Shown piece after piece: positions 1 through 8,072 of a stretch of DNA of 64,000 bases. Position 1 is the first letter of the stretch. Each line of letters begins with the position of its first letter. Source of the DNA: Pseudoduganella namucuonensis (GTDB lineage Bacteria; Pseudomonadota; Gammaproteobacteria; Burkholderiales; Burkholderiaceae_D); NCBI RefSeq assembly GCF_900116645.1, contig NZ_FPBO01000034.1:1-64000 (forward strand). Reading direction: 5' to 3'. The notes beneath the pieces were generated by a model. The model was not told the DNA's origin and did not search any database. It saw only the letters and a program-made list of their open reading frames with translations. The position numbers and the translations under genes were made by a program.

Positions 1-325
1 AAAGCTGGAGTTCCTGAGCGACAATGGTGGCGCCTACCGGGCCCATGCGACGCACGCGTTGGCGCGCGAGATGGGGCTGGAGCCGATTCATACGCCGGTG
101 TGCAGCCCGCAGTCGAACGGGATCGCCGAAAGCTTCGTGAACACGTTTAAACGGGACTACGTCAGTCTGATGGACCGCAGCAATGCCCAAGTCGTTCTCG
201 CCCAATTGCCAGACGCTTTTACGCATTTCAATGAGGTTCATCCGCACTCGTCGTTGAAGTTGAAATCCCCTCGCATGTTCAGGAGGGAGCTGGCGCGCCG
301 GGCTCAGGAAAGCGGCGTTAACTAA
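1..325 (+). mobile_element. IS3-family transposase OrfB, C-terminal part (cut by window edge)
   Basis: The frame is open from base 2 to the stop at 323-325 and encodes the end of a DDE integrase core. The second Asp (motif SDNGG near base 17) and the catalytic Glu (QSNGIAESF, near base 112-135) are both visible, followed by the usual NEVHPHSSLKLKSP tail of IS3-family OrfB proteins. The first Asp and the OrfA partner lie outside the window, so I cannot say whether the element is complete. It marks the left edge of an accessory island and its presence next to defence-like genes is typical of horizontally moved DNA. Confidence 0.88.
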
Positions 326-334
326 GCGATAGGC

Positions 335-362
335 TGTGTCCGGTTATACGGGGGCAAGATCA
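335..362 (+). repeat. Candidate right terminal inverted repeat of the IS3-family element
   Basis: Just after the transposase stop the sequence runs TGTCCGGTTATACGGGGGCA and continues to a CA dinucleotide at 361-362. IS3-family ends finish in CA and carry a G/C-rich end. The left end is outside the window, so the match cannot be tested here and the exact boundary (about 356 or 362) is a guess. Confidence 0.4.
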
Positions 363-370
363 TTGCCAAG

Positions 371-3300
371 CTAGTCATCTTCATCCTCTAGAGCTTCTTT
401 TGACTTACGCTGACGTGCGATCGCATGGCGCGCGTCCGTAAGGAGTTCGTCATACAAGTTAAACGCTGGCTCAACACGGCTCAACGAAGCGATCATTTGC
501 ACGCAGTGTTGCTCCATCCGAATGTCCTCCGGAAATGGTTCATAGGGAGTTCCGCGGCGAATTCCGGACTGTGCTGCTGCTGCGATTGCTGAGCGAATTT
601 CATCTACCGTTCCCTCACCAATAAGTTCCGCGGCGTTTAGGATGTCTCTGATGAATTTTTGATGCTCATAAATGAGGGTCGGCTGGCTTTCTTGCAGGAC
701 TCTGGCAACGAGTGCGGCATGTGCTTGGGTGCCGGAGGACACCCACGCCAAGAGTAGGTCAAGAAGAGGTTGGTCGTAGTCGCCGCAGAGGCCGGCGAAT
801 GCTTCACCGAACCGCCTTACACTGGGCATGTCCTTCGATTTAGTGAGCGCCCAGTCGAGAAGTTCCAGCAGCAGACCTGGTCCACCCTCGACTGCCATCA
901 GTCCAAGACCCGTTCCGTTGTATTCCTTGCTCAGCGGATTGTAAGACCAGTCGTTTCGCCGCGTCGCCTCGATTAGTCGCTCCTTAACGAGCTCGACAAC
1001 GGCTCTGGGTTCTTCTTTAACTGACGCTACGAGGAACGTCCGCACCCAATAGTCGTCCAATTCTTTCAGCACAGCGAGCTTCTTCAATAGCTCGCCTCGT
1101 TTGCTTGCGACATCACCTTTCGGGATGGTATCGCCGCCGGCGACCCATATGAACATTTCGTGAGTTGCCCTCATATTGACTTCAAAGTCCGCCAAACAAA
1201 TGAGTTCGATCGCCAAGGCTGGGCTTCTGCTGGCAATTTGGCGCGCGAGGTTTGACGCGACAAACAGAACTGCCGAGTCTCTGGACTTAAAGATACGCTT
1301 GAATAGGTCTACTTCGTGTTGCATGTAGGGACGAGATGGTTCGAACCTAGCGTATGCCTCAGCGAGTTGCGCCAACACCTCAGCGGAACCTTCCGAGCGA
1401 GCGACGTAATCATTCACAAGACTGGAGTCGCCGGCCTCGACGACTATGCTTAGCGCTTTACCTACATATGGAGCGAGGTGGCCGGCTCGGGTTTCGTTAT
1501 TCCTTAGGAGCAGTTCGGTGGCCAGACCTGGTACTGCACCGAGCAGATGATTCACGAGAAGGTAGGGTGATCCATATCCATCATGTCCGACGTTGACGAT
1601 TTCCTCCAGGCACGCATGCACTTCGTCGAGTAGGTGGCCTGTCTCAGGGAATGCCGCTACGAGATCTGCTGTCAGGAGCTGGCGGTCTCTGTCGTGTTCC
1701 TTGCGTTCGAGCGATTCGCTGAGCTCCCATGTTTCCGTTCCCCAGCCGTCGACAAGCACCCGCGTGAGCCGGGTCCTCAGGTCTCGATTCAACAAGGCGA
1801 GGATGGATCGAGCCTCAACCGATGTCTCTGGCCAGTGTTGAAACGCATGCCAGGATACCGACTCCGCGACCCGAACCAGTACAACGGGCGACACATGAAC
1901 TTCGCTCAGCACGACCTGAAGTTCCCGCAAGAGCTTCACGTGTTCGCACTTCCAAGCATGGTCGGACGTGCCGTTGTGCATTGGTCCTCGCAAGGCTTGA
2001 GCCATCGTCTGGGCAGCGAGAAATGCTCTGCGAGGTGGGCCTTCCCGCAAATACTTAAACAGTGCTCCTGTTACCTCATTTCTGACGCTCTGAGCTCTCT
2101 CCAAGGGAAGATGGTAGTGGCTGATGGTAATGGTCAAGCGCGAGTAGCTCGTTGCTTCCATCTCAGTGCCCAGCGCTCCCTCCAGAATGGCAAAGGGTGT
2201 ATAGGTCGAGTCGAGGGACGCGGGCCTTTCTAGAAGTTCGAGCGCGAAACTCACGACCTTGCGTATATACTCGACCGGCTTGTTTGGTTGAAATTTAGCC
2301 AACTCCTTGAGGATGCGAATGCCGTGACTCGAATGTTGATGTAGTTCCCGACCGTCGTTGCGACCGGCAGTCCACAGGAGATGACATGCTTCCTGGAGAT
2401 GGTTGTACGTGTACGCTGCGTCGCGTACCATGTTACACACGGACGAGTTGTCTCCATGTCCTTCGGCAATGAGTCGCTTCGCGAAATTCATCGCAAATCT
2501 CGGCTGATAGTATGCAACGGCCTCGACAGCTTCCACGTGAGGATTTCGGTATCTCTCGCCCCAATGCAGCTTGGTGCCGAGACTGTTCAGGACCGTGCTG
2601 TCATCTGTCTGGCCTTCGCGTAAGCGCCAGTCCAATCTCCCAAGATTGACGAACAAGTTCTTCAAATGGTCCGCACTCGCGCGGTCGAACACCTGTGTGA
2701 CGCGTATGTTGGCTGTGCCATCCGAGTTGAGGTAGCTCGAGCGAATAATTTCGTCCGCCAACAGGTCTGGGGCAATTCTCGAGCGAACCCCGCGCTTGAA
2801 CAGAACGCCGGCTGCACCCAGAAGGCGCAGCAGCCGACTAGCGTCCGGCTGCTCAATTCCTTCTGTCTCCAGCAAGATGCTGAGCAAGCCTGGATCGTCT
2901 GGGATGATGGGCTGAAGGAGCGCGACGACCCGCAAAATGGCTCGTAGTCTCGGAATGTCTTGTCCCGTAACCAAGGTGGCAGTGATGACGTCTTGAAGAC
3001 GCGAGAGCACATAGGTACGAAATTCTTGTGCGTTCCCCAGGAGCGACACTGACACATCATCGCGTGCGACCAACTGTGCGGCCAAGACCGTGACCAGCGG
3101 CGTTGTGTGAGTTGCATCGGCGATTTCGACAGCGGCTGCTTGTGGACCTTCACACTTAGAGAGAACCGATTCGGCTAATGCTTGTGCTTGTTCTTTGGTC
3201 TGCTGACGCATATCAACAAACTGAACTTCCGGTTCCAAGAGGCTCACGTTAGCGGCCTGGAGTCGCAGCGTCTCCTTTCCGTAGGGGCGAAGCGATAGAA

Positions 3301-4420
3301 GCAACCGCGTGTTGTTTTCGGGTACTGCCGCGTGCCTGAGGAAGGCGGCGAGGTCGTCACGCTCATGGGCATCATCGACAACAAGCAGTGTTATCCCGCC
3401 GCGAGTGTTGCGCAGCTTGTCCAAATGATGAGCTTTGACCTCTTCGGTTGGCGACACAAATCGAACGTGTAGGGATGTGTTCTCCGTAAGGCGCTGGGTG
3501 GCTTCGCGAAGAACACGGCTTTTGCCGGACCCAGGCGCCCCGACGAGACACGTTAGGAAGACAGATTCATCCCGGGCATGCTGAACAATCTGTGACACCT
3601 CCGTGTCACGACCGACAAATTCCCAGCAATGATTGAAGAAGCGGTCCGAAATGAGGAATGGCTTGAAGAAGGCCTCTGGAGTTTGAAAGGGGCCTGGCTC
3701 ATCAATCCCAAGTAGGTCCAAGCGCTGGCCGCTGAAATAGCGGTCAACTATGTCTAGGCGGTCGTCCAGCGGCAGGTCATGGAGCTTTCGAGTGATGTCC
3801 TCTCTATCCCACAACTCCCAGCCAGCATGCGCCGCCATTGCATCGCGAGCTTTCGGACTCGCCACGCTAGACAGCAGGAGTACCTTGAGGTCTGCAGCGT
3901 AGGTTTGCTCTGCCACTGCTGTGTGAACCTTCTGGGCACCAAACTCATTGACTCGTTTGCACTGAAATGTATGGATGCCGAAGGGGCCGGTCGCGACGAT
4001 ATCGATGCCGTTTTGCTTGTGGCCTGCGCCACCGTAGCGATGCACATTGCCTCCGCGAGGACGATACATCCGGTCCAAGAGGACTGCACAGAAGCTTTCG
4101 AAGGTATCGGGCGGCAGTGCTGAGAGCGGGAGGGGGCGATCATGTGACGTTGCGGTTTTGTCGCGAGGAGCTTCTGTTGCCACTTGGTATCCGGCAGCTA
4201 TATGGAGCTCATTTTCCTTGGCACCGACAAGCCTTTCCAAGGTCGGAATATCATTCGACCGTGGGCGAGCGAGCCCCTTTTCCCAGCGGCTTACCGACTG
4301 TTGAGTCACGCCAAGCGCTGTGGCCAACTCTTGTTGCTTAGCGAACCCTGCGGCCAGGCGGAGCCGAGCGAGCAGTTCGCCGAATGCCACATAGGCTGGA
4401 GATGTAGGAATTGCTGGCAT
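371..4420 (-). CDS. XRE-HTH / PD-(D/E)xK nuclease / STAND-type P-loop NTPase (putative defence protein)
   Basis: A 1349-residue cytoplasmic protein when started at the ATG at 4420; an upstream in-frame start at 4522 is open but would overlap the divergent gene. Visible order: XRE helix-turn-helix (about 15-62; GVTQQSVSRWEKG), restriction-endonuclease-like domain (about 105-215) with Asp in NGIDI and the QCK motif typical of Mrr/PD-(D/E)xK nucleases, then a P-loop GAPGSGKS (about 294-301) and a Walker B LLVVDDAH (about 345-352), then about 1000 residues of helical sequence without a motif I know. This layout matches the logic of STAND/AVAST sensors: N-terminal effector nuclease, central NTPase, long C-terminal sensor. 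The added HTH suggests autoregulation. It is divergent from a TM protein and a TIR protein. Function is inferred; family assignment to a named system is not possible from sequence reading alone. Confidence 0.8.
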   Translation of the reverse strand: MPAIPTSPAYVAFGELLARLRLAAGFAKQQELATALGVTQQSVSRWEKGLARPRSNDIPTLERLVGAKENELHIAAGYQVATEAPRDKTATSHDRPLPLSALPPDTFESFCAVLLDRMYRPRGGNVHRYGGAGHKQNGIDIVATGPFGIHTFQCKRVNEFGAQKVHTAVAEQTYAADLKVLLLSSVASPKARDAMAAHAGWELWDREDITRKLHDLPLDDRLDIVDRYFSGQRLDLLGIDEPGPFQTPEAFFKPFLISDRFFNHCWEFVGRDTEVSQIVQHARDESVFLTCLVGAPGSGKSRVLREATQRLTENTSLHVRFVSPTEEVKAHHLDKLRNTRGGITLLVVDDAHERDDLAAFLRHAAVPENNTRLLLSLRPYGKETLRLQAANVSLLEPEVQFVDMRQQTKEQAQALAESVLSKCEGPQAAAVEIADATHTTPLVTVLAAQLVARDDVSVSLLGNAQEFRTYVLSRLQDVITATLVTGQDIPRLRAILRVVALLQPIIPDDPGLLSILLETEGIEQPDASRLLRLLGAAGVLFKRGVRSRIAPDLLADEIIRSSYLNSDGTANIRVTQVFDRASADHLKNLFVNLGRLDWRLREGQTDDSTVLNSLGTKLHWGERYRNPHVEAVEAVAYYQPRFAMNFAKRLIAEGHGDNSSVCNMVRDAAYTYNHLQEACHLLWTAGRNDGRELHQHSSHGIRILKELAKFQPNKPVEYIRKVVSFALELLERPASLDSTYTPFAILEGALGTEMEATSYSRLTITISHYHLPLERAQSVRNEVTGALFKYLREGPPRRAFLAAQTMAQALRGPMHNGTSDHAWKCEHVKLLRELQVVLSEVHVSPVVLVRVAESVSWHAFQHWPETSVEARSILALLNRDLRTRLTRVLVDGWGTETWELSESLERKEHDRDRQLLTADLVAAFPETGHLLDEVHACLEEIVNVGHDGYGSPYLLVNHLLGAVPGLATELLLRNNETRAGHLAPYVGKALSIVVEAGDSSLVNDYVARSEGSAEVLAQLAEAYARFEPSRPYMQHEVDLFKRIFKSRDSAVLFVASNLARQIASRSPALAIELICLADFEVNMRATHEMFIWVAGGDTIPKGDVASKRGELLKKLAVLKELDDYWVRTFLVASVKEEPRAVVELVKERLIEATRRNDWSYNPLSKEYNGTGLGLMAVEGGPGLLLELLDWALTKSKDMPSVRRFGEAFAGLCGDYDQPLLDLLLAWVSSGTQAHAALVARVLQESQPTLIYEHQKFIRDILNAAELIGEGTVDEIRSAIAAAAQSGIRRGTPYEPFPEDIRMEQHCVQMIASLSRVEPAFNLYDELLTDARHAIARQRKSKEALEDEDD

Positions 4421-4506
4421 ATAATTGTACCTGTTCAAACACACATAAAATAGTGTACCATGAACTGGATTTCTCAATATTGTGACCTTTAGTCGTCGGA
4501 GGTGCC
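4421..4506. promoter_or_regulatory. Divergent control region of the STAND and TM/TIR genes, with TGTACC direct repeats
   Basis: This AT-rich 86-base gap separates the two divergent transcripts. TGTACC occurs at 4426-4431 and again at 4454-4459. On the minus strand the corresponding GGTACA copies sit just upstream of the large gene, the second within GGTACAAT that resembles a -10. The nearby XRE domain makes these repeats plausible operators. A strong GGAGG lies before the ATG at 4507. Confidence 0.4.
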
Positions 4507-4740
4507 ATGGCGCACAACCCAAGCTCTAATCGTGGAAAAGCCGCGCCAAGCCGCACCTCGCCTGACGATCCGTACTGCGAGTTCCAGGACGATCGCGAAC
4601 GCCGCCATGCGCTTGTATCCCGCGACCTTCGCATCGTTGGGTGCCGCTTAGTCACTGTGGTCGGAGTTGTCATCCTGGCGCTTTGGACGCCTGCTGGCAG
4701 TATGATCGGACTCTTTGCTCGGATGCTCGGGCGCTTCTAA
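4507..4740 (+). CDS. Small single-pass membrane protein, unknown function
   Basis: A 77-residue protein with a strong GGAGG five bases before the ATG. The first 40 residues are charged and polar (many Arg, Asp, Ser); one hydrophobic segment spans about residues 47-70 (VTVVGVVILALW and following), ending in a short basic tail. I do not recognise a family. It is the first gene of a probable two-gene operon with the TIR protein 30 bases downstream and divergent from the STAND nuclease, so a role as membrane partner in the same defence module is a reasonable guess. Confidence 0.6.
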   Translation: MAHNPSSNRGKAAPSRTSPDDPYCEFQDDRERRHALVSRDLRIVGCRLVTVVGVVILALWTPAGSMIGLFARMLGRF

Positions 4741-4770
4741 CGCAGGTATCACCCATTGGATGGGCAACAT

Positions 4771-5718
4771 ATGACAACTATCTTTTTCTCGTATAGCCAC
4801 AAGGACGAGGTCCTTCGCAATGAACTCGAAGCTCACCTCGCTTTGCTTAAGCACGAAGGTTTTGTCGACGCGTGGCACGACCGTCGAATCGTTGCCGGAG
4901 ACGAACTCGACGACGCTATCTTCAGCAAGCTGGAAGCGGCGGATATCATCTTGCTGCTTGTGAGTTCGGACTTTATCAACTCGGCCTACTGTTATTCGCG
5001 AGAAATGGCGCGTGCCATGGAACGTCATCACGCCGAAGAGGCTCGGGTTATACCTGTCATATTGCGCCATTGCGACTGGGCCAGAGCCCCCTTTGGCAAG
5101 CTCATGGCTATTCCTCGAGATGGCAAGCCCGTCGCCTCCTGGCCTGACAGGGATGAGGCTCTGGCGGATGTGGCAAAGCAGGTTCGGCAAGCTGTCGAGG
5201 CGATTGGCGCTGACACGGCAAACACTATGGCGAGACCCGCAGTATCGGTGCATTCAGCTGTTGTGGCTAGCCTTCCTCGTTCGAGCAACGTGCGGCTCAA
5301 GCAGGAGTTCACCGAGAAGGACGCGGATGACTTTGTCCATTCGACATTCGACTACGTTTGTAAGTTTTTCGATGGCACGATCCAAGCTATTGGAGAGCGC
5401 AATCCGGATATCACGGGCACGTTTGAGCGCATCGACTCGCGTCGCATAGCGGCAATCCTCTATCGCAACGGGAAGAAGATTGCGGAGTGCTCAGTTCGGC
5501 TTGGTGGACTTGGTCGCAACAATGGAATTGCTTTTTCGCACGACTCTTCAGCTCAGTCAGGCTCGTTTAACGAGCTGCTGACTACAGAGGCGGGCGACCA
5601 GTCGCTGCATTTCAAGTCGATGGGGATGGCGTGGGGAGGTGGTCGGGACAAGCGCCTGTCTCAGGAAGGCGCTGCCGAGTTCCTGTGGGATTTGTTCATT
5701 CGGCAGGCGCAGGCTTAA
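4771..5718 (+). CDS. TIR-domain protein with conserved C-terminal domain
   Basis: A 315-residue protein; the ATG at 4771 gives the classic TIR start TTIFFSYSHKDE, whereas an upstream TTG at 4756 adds five weak residues. The TIR_2-type domain covers about residues 2-140: FFSYSHKD box, IVAGDELDDAIFSKLEAAD, the strand IILLLVSSDFI, and YCYSREMARAME holding the candidate NADase Glu. The C-terminal part (about 170-315) starts at a KQEFTEKDADDF segment and is a separate alpha/beta domain of unknown function. In bacterial immunity TIR domains usually cleave NAD+ or make signalling cyclic ADP-ribose variants; here that is inferred from the family. Its position beside a STAND nuclease suggests a second effector or a neighbouring system. 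Confidence 0.85.
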   Translation: MTTIFFSYSHKDEVLRNELEAHLALLKHEGFVDAWHDRRIVAGDELDDAIFSKLEAADIILLLVSSDFINSAYCYSREMARAMERHHAEEARVIPVILRHCDWARAPFGKLMAIPRDGKPVASWPDRDEALADVAKQVRQAVEAIGADTANTMARPAVSVHSAVVASLPRSSNVRLKQEFTEKDADDFVHSTFDYVCKFFDGTIQAIGERNPDITGTFERIDSRRIAAILYRNGKKIAECSVRLGGLGRNNGIAFSHDSSAQSGSFNELLTTEAGDQSLHFKSMGMAWGGGRDKRLSQEGAAEFLWDLFIRQAQA

Positions 5719-5800
5719 GATTGGCCCCGACGTGACAGCAGTGAGTAAGCTCTTTCGCAACGAGAGGTACTTCATCAGCTGCGAAAAACTGATGCAAAAG

Positions 5801-5826
5801 AAAAACGGCCCGAAGGCCATTTTTTG
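5801..5826 (+). terminator. Terminator after the TIR gene
   Basis: GGCC (5807-5810), loop CGAA, GGCC (5815-5818), then A and a run of six T. An A-run precedes the stem, so it could also work for the convergent gene ending at 5842. The stem is short (4 bp), extended weakly by A:T pairs. Confidence 0.65.
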
Positions 5827-5841
5827 AAATCCTTACCCACT

Positions 5842-6141
5842 TTAGTAGGAGCGATGCGCGCCTGGGCGAGATGGTGCAACTTCCACTGTTCCTTCGGCAC
5901 CTTGTTCCACTGCGGCAACAGGCTCGCCTATCGCCTCCACGGCATCGGTGCTTTGGGGCCGGTCGACGGTAGCCGCCGGGGTCATCTTTGCTGTGATCTT
6001 GAAAACCGCAGCACCCTCAATGTGACGTCCATGGCGCGCAGCGCTAGCCGTCAGCAACGCTCTTGCTTTTTCCGCCACAGCAACTTCCGACGGAAACAGG
6101 TTCCGGTTGCCGAGATCAAAAGTGAATTTTTTGGTAGCCAT
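5842..6141 (-). CDS. Small hypothetical protein paired with the nitrilase-like protein
   Basis: A 99-residue protein starting ATKKFTFDLGNRNLFP. The first 50 residues look folded (alternating polar/hydrophobic, a helix around EVAVAEKARALL), the rest is Ala/Pro/Val-rich and low complexity. There is no signal peptide or membrane segment. It starts 12 bases after the stop of the nitrilase-like gene without a clear Shine-Dalgarno, so translation is probably coupled. I do not recognise the family. Confidence 0.55.
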   Translation of the reverse strand: MATKKFTFDLGNRNLFPSEVAVAEKARALLTASAARHGRHIEGAAVFKITAKMTPAATVDRPQSTDAVEAIGEPVAAVEQGAEGTVEVAPSRPGAHRSY

Positions 6142-6153
6142 GATTGGTGTAGT

Positions 6154-7890
6154 CTATATCCATTTGGGTCGATCCACAAGAAACAGCGGAACGACATTCC
6201 TCAGCGTCAATTGTCGCGAGAGTGCGTTATCGGACCTGCTGTCCAAAGTGGTCTGCCTTTTTTCCGCTGAAACCAGCGTCAGTAACACACCCAGGCTATC
6301 CTTGGGAAGCCCGATTTCCTGAGTCCGCCCGCCTGCATCACGCCACAATCCGATGGCACGCGCCGGTCGCGCTTCCAGCCAATTCGAACGGTCTACCATG
6401 GCGGCGCTCGTGAAGCTCAAAACCGCAGAACCGGGATCTTCTGCCAATACTGTTGCGTAGCGGCCTGGCCAACGGACCGCTAGTTGCGGGCCATCCATCA
6501 AAAGCGCAATGACCAGGTTGGGCCCAACGGCGCGGATCACGTTCATGGCAGGGTCGGCCCGGGCCAAATCTTCACAGATGAGCGTCGTGATCGACATGTC
6601 CTTCCGTAGACCGAAAAATGGCAGCTGTCGGTTGCTCACATCGATATCTTCCCACCACTGCTTGTTCTCATGACTCGCGTCAAAGTCTAACGCATATCGA
6701 TCGACTTGTGACTTGTCAAGGCGCCACCGATGGTGCTTGTTTTGCTGCCGAACTACCGCACCTTCCTCGCCAGGTCGAATGACAAATGTTTGAGCGCGGT
6801 TATACGTCTTGCCTGTCTCCTGATCGACATCCAGGACGCCCGCAATGAGGAATTCGATCCCGGAATTCTTGAGCGCCGCCACCAACTCTTTTGCTACCTC
6901 GGGAGACAATGCGCATTCTGGCAGCACGACACCATTTGGTGCCCAGTCAGACTGCGCCTGCGCTTCTCGTATCAATGGAAGAAATAATTCCTCCGCCATG
7001 CGCTTTCCGGTGATACGCCCCTGCGGCGAGTCAAGCCAGTGTTGCACAAGGGTGAAGTAGGCTGGGATGTTATAGCCGCTACCAAATTTCTCCTGTTTCG
7101 AGCTCAGACGGAAGCTAGTGGCATGGATCGTGAACGGAAACGGTACTAGCAGCAGGCGCACATCATAAGGCAGGGCAGCATCCGCGCGGGAAGCTGAGCG
7201 TTCCGTACTCGACCAAGTCCAGGATGGGTCGATAATGCTTCTCGGCGGCAGGAGCGCAAGATAATGGCTCAGGGACCGAATCGTGCAGCCAACGGACGCG
7301 GTGATCGATTTGGGCATTACGATGGCGCGATCCGGTGGCACCTTGCAGCACATCGACGTCGGAAGGTGAACCATAAACGTCGGATCCGGTCCTTTGTCCG
7401 CCATGCATGCCATAGTGAGCCCGGCAAAGGCGCGCCCGCCGACTTCCTCGTCCGTCACGTCCCAGCCGACACCAATACTGGTCTCGTCGGCAATGGCGAA
7501 CAAGGAGAGCAGGCAATGCACTGCCTGCGCGTTGCCACAGACCGACGCGACATCGACATTACCGAAATCGTTGAGCAACTGATCCCATAGACGGATTACA
7601 TCGCCGGGTGCTTGAAAACAGTCCCGATTCCACGCATTCGCTGCCATGGAAACGAAGTCCAGAAACTCTCCGTGTGTGGCAAGATTTGTGCGGTCAGGAC
7701 TGGCGAGCGTGTAACAGCCGGACTGTTCGATGATTGAGCCCATGATCGCAAAAAGGTCAGGGGGCCAGTTCGGACATTCAATTTTTCCGTCAACCCGGCC
7801 GCCAATCGATCCAGCGGAACCAGTAACGAGACCTGAGTAAGCGTCGGTGCCAGCAGGCGTGAGATGAAGAATGTATTCGCGAATATTCAA
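6154..7890 (-). CDS. Nitrilase-superfamily (carbon-nitrogen hydrolase fold) protein with unknown N-terminal domain
   Basis: About 578 residues from a TTG at 7890; the frame stays open upstream (ATG at 8019) but that part reads like non-coding. The N-terminal half (to about residue 300) is unfamiliar and Cys-rich in places. The C-terminal half carries the three nitrilase landmarks in order: VVLPECALS (Glu), QNKHHRWRLDKSQV (Lys) and TTLICEDLARADP (Cys in CED). Nitrilase-fold proteins hydrolyse amides or nitriles; in immunity they are known fused to reverse transcriptases (UG1/DRT1), but no reverse transcriptase is present here. GC is lower than in the genes from 8 kb on, consistent with import. 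A possible -10 (TACACT on the minus strand near 7955) lies upstream of the TTG. Start and substrate are uncertain. Confidence 0.7.
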   Translation of the reverse strand: MNIREYILHLTPAGTDAYSGLVTGSAGSIGGRVDGKIECPNWPPDLFAIMGSIIEQSGCYTLASPDRTNLATHGEFLDFVSMAANAWNRDCFQAPGDVIRLWDQLLNDFGNVDVASVCGNAQAVHCLLSLFAIADETSIGVGWDVTDEEVGGRAFAGLTMACMADKGPDPTFMVHLPTSMCCKVPPDRAIVMPKSITASVGCTIRSLSHYLALLPPRSIIDPSWTWSSTERSASRADAALPYDVRLLLVPFPFTIHATSFRLSSKQEKFGSGYNIPAYFTLVQHWLDSPQGRITGKRMAEELFLPLIREAQAQSDWAPNGVVLPECALSPEVAKELVAALKNSGIEFLIAGVLDVDQETGKTYNRAQTFVIRPGEEGAVVRQQNKHHRWRLDKSQVDRYALDFDASHENKQWWEDIDVSNRQLPFFGLRKDMSITTLICEDLARADPAMNVIRAVGPNLVIALLMDGPQLAVRWPGRYATVLAEDPGSAVLSFTSAAMVDRSNWLEARPARAIGLWRDAGGRTQEIGLPKDSLGVLLTLVSAEKRQTTLDSRSDNALSRQLTLRNVVPLFLVDRPKWI

Positions 7891-8072
7891 GGGACGGCGA
7901 CCAGCGCAAAGGATGGAGGGGGCGGAACCTAGACAGGATTTGACTGCGTCCGATTGCACGAAGTGTAGCAGATTATGAGGTTGCCACGGATGCCCAGTCC
8001 CACGAGGTTGGCTGGGCATTGTCCAGACCGTTTGAGTGCGCACCGGTCTGCGGCAGACCTGTTTCGCGCACC

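Noticed and set aside
4648..5253. 201-residue minus frame opposite the TIR gene
   Set aside because: Shadow of the TIR coding strand; no motif, poor codon pattern.
6154..7890. Reading the nitrilase-fold gene as part of a DRT1-type RT-nitrilase system
   Set aside because: No reverse transcriptase motif (YADD or similar) in any frame of the flanking DNA.
7990..8059. Two short inverted repeats downstream of the GMC gene considered as terminators or attachment site
   Set aside because: No T-run on either strand and no matching copy at the other island edge, so kept only as a boundary note.
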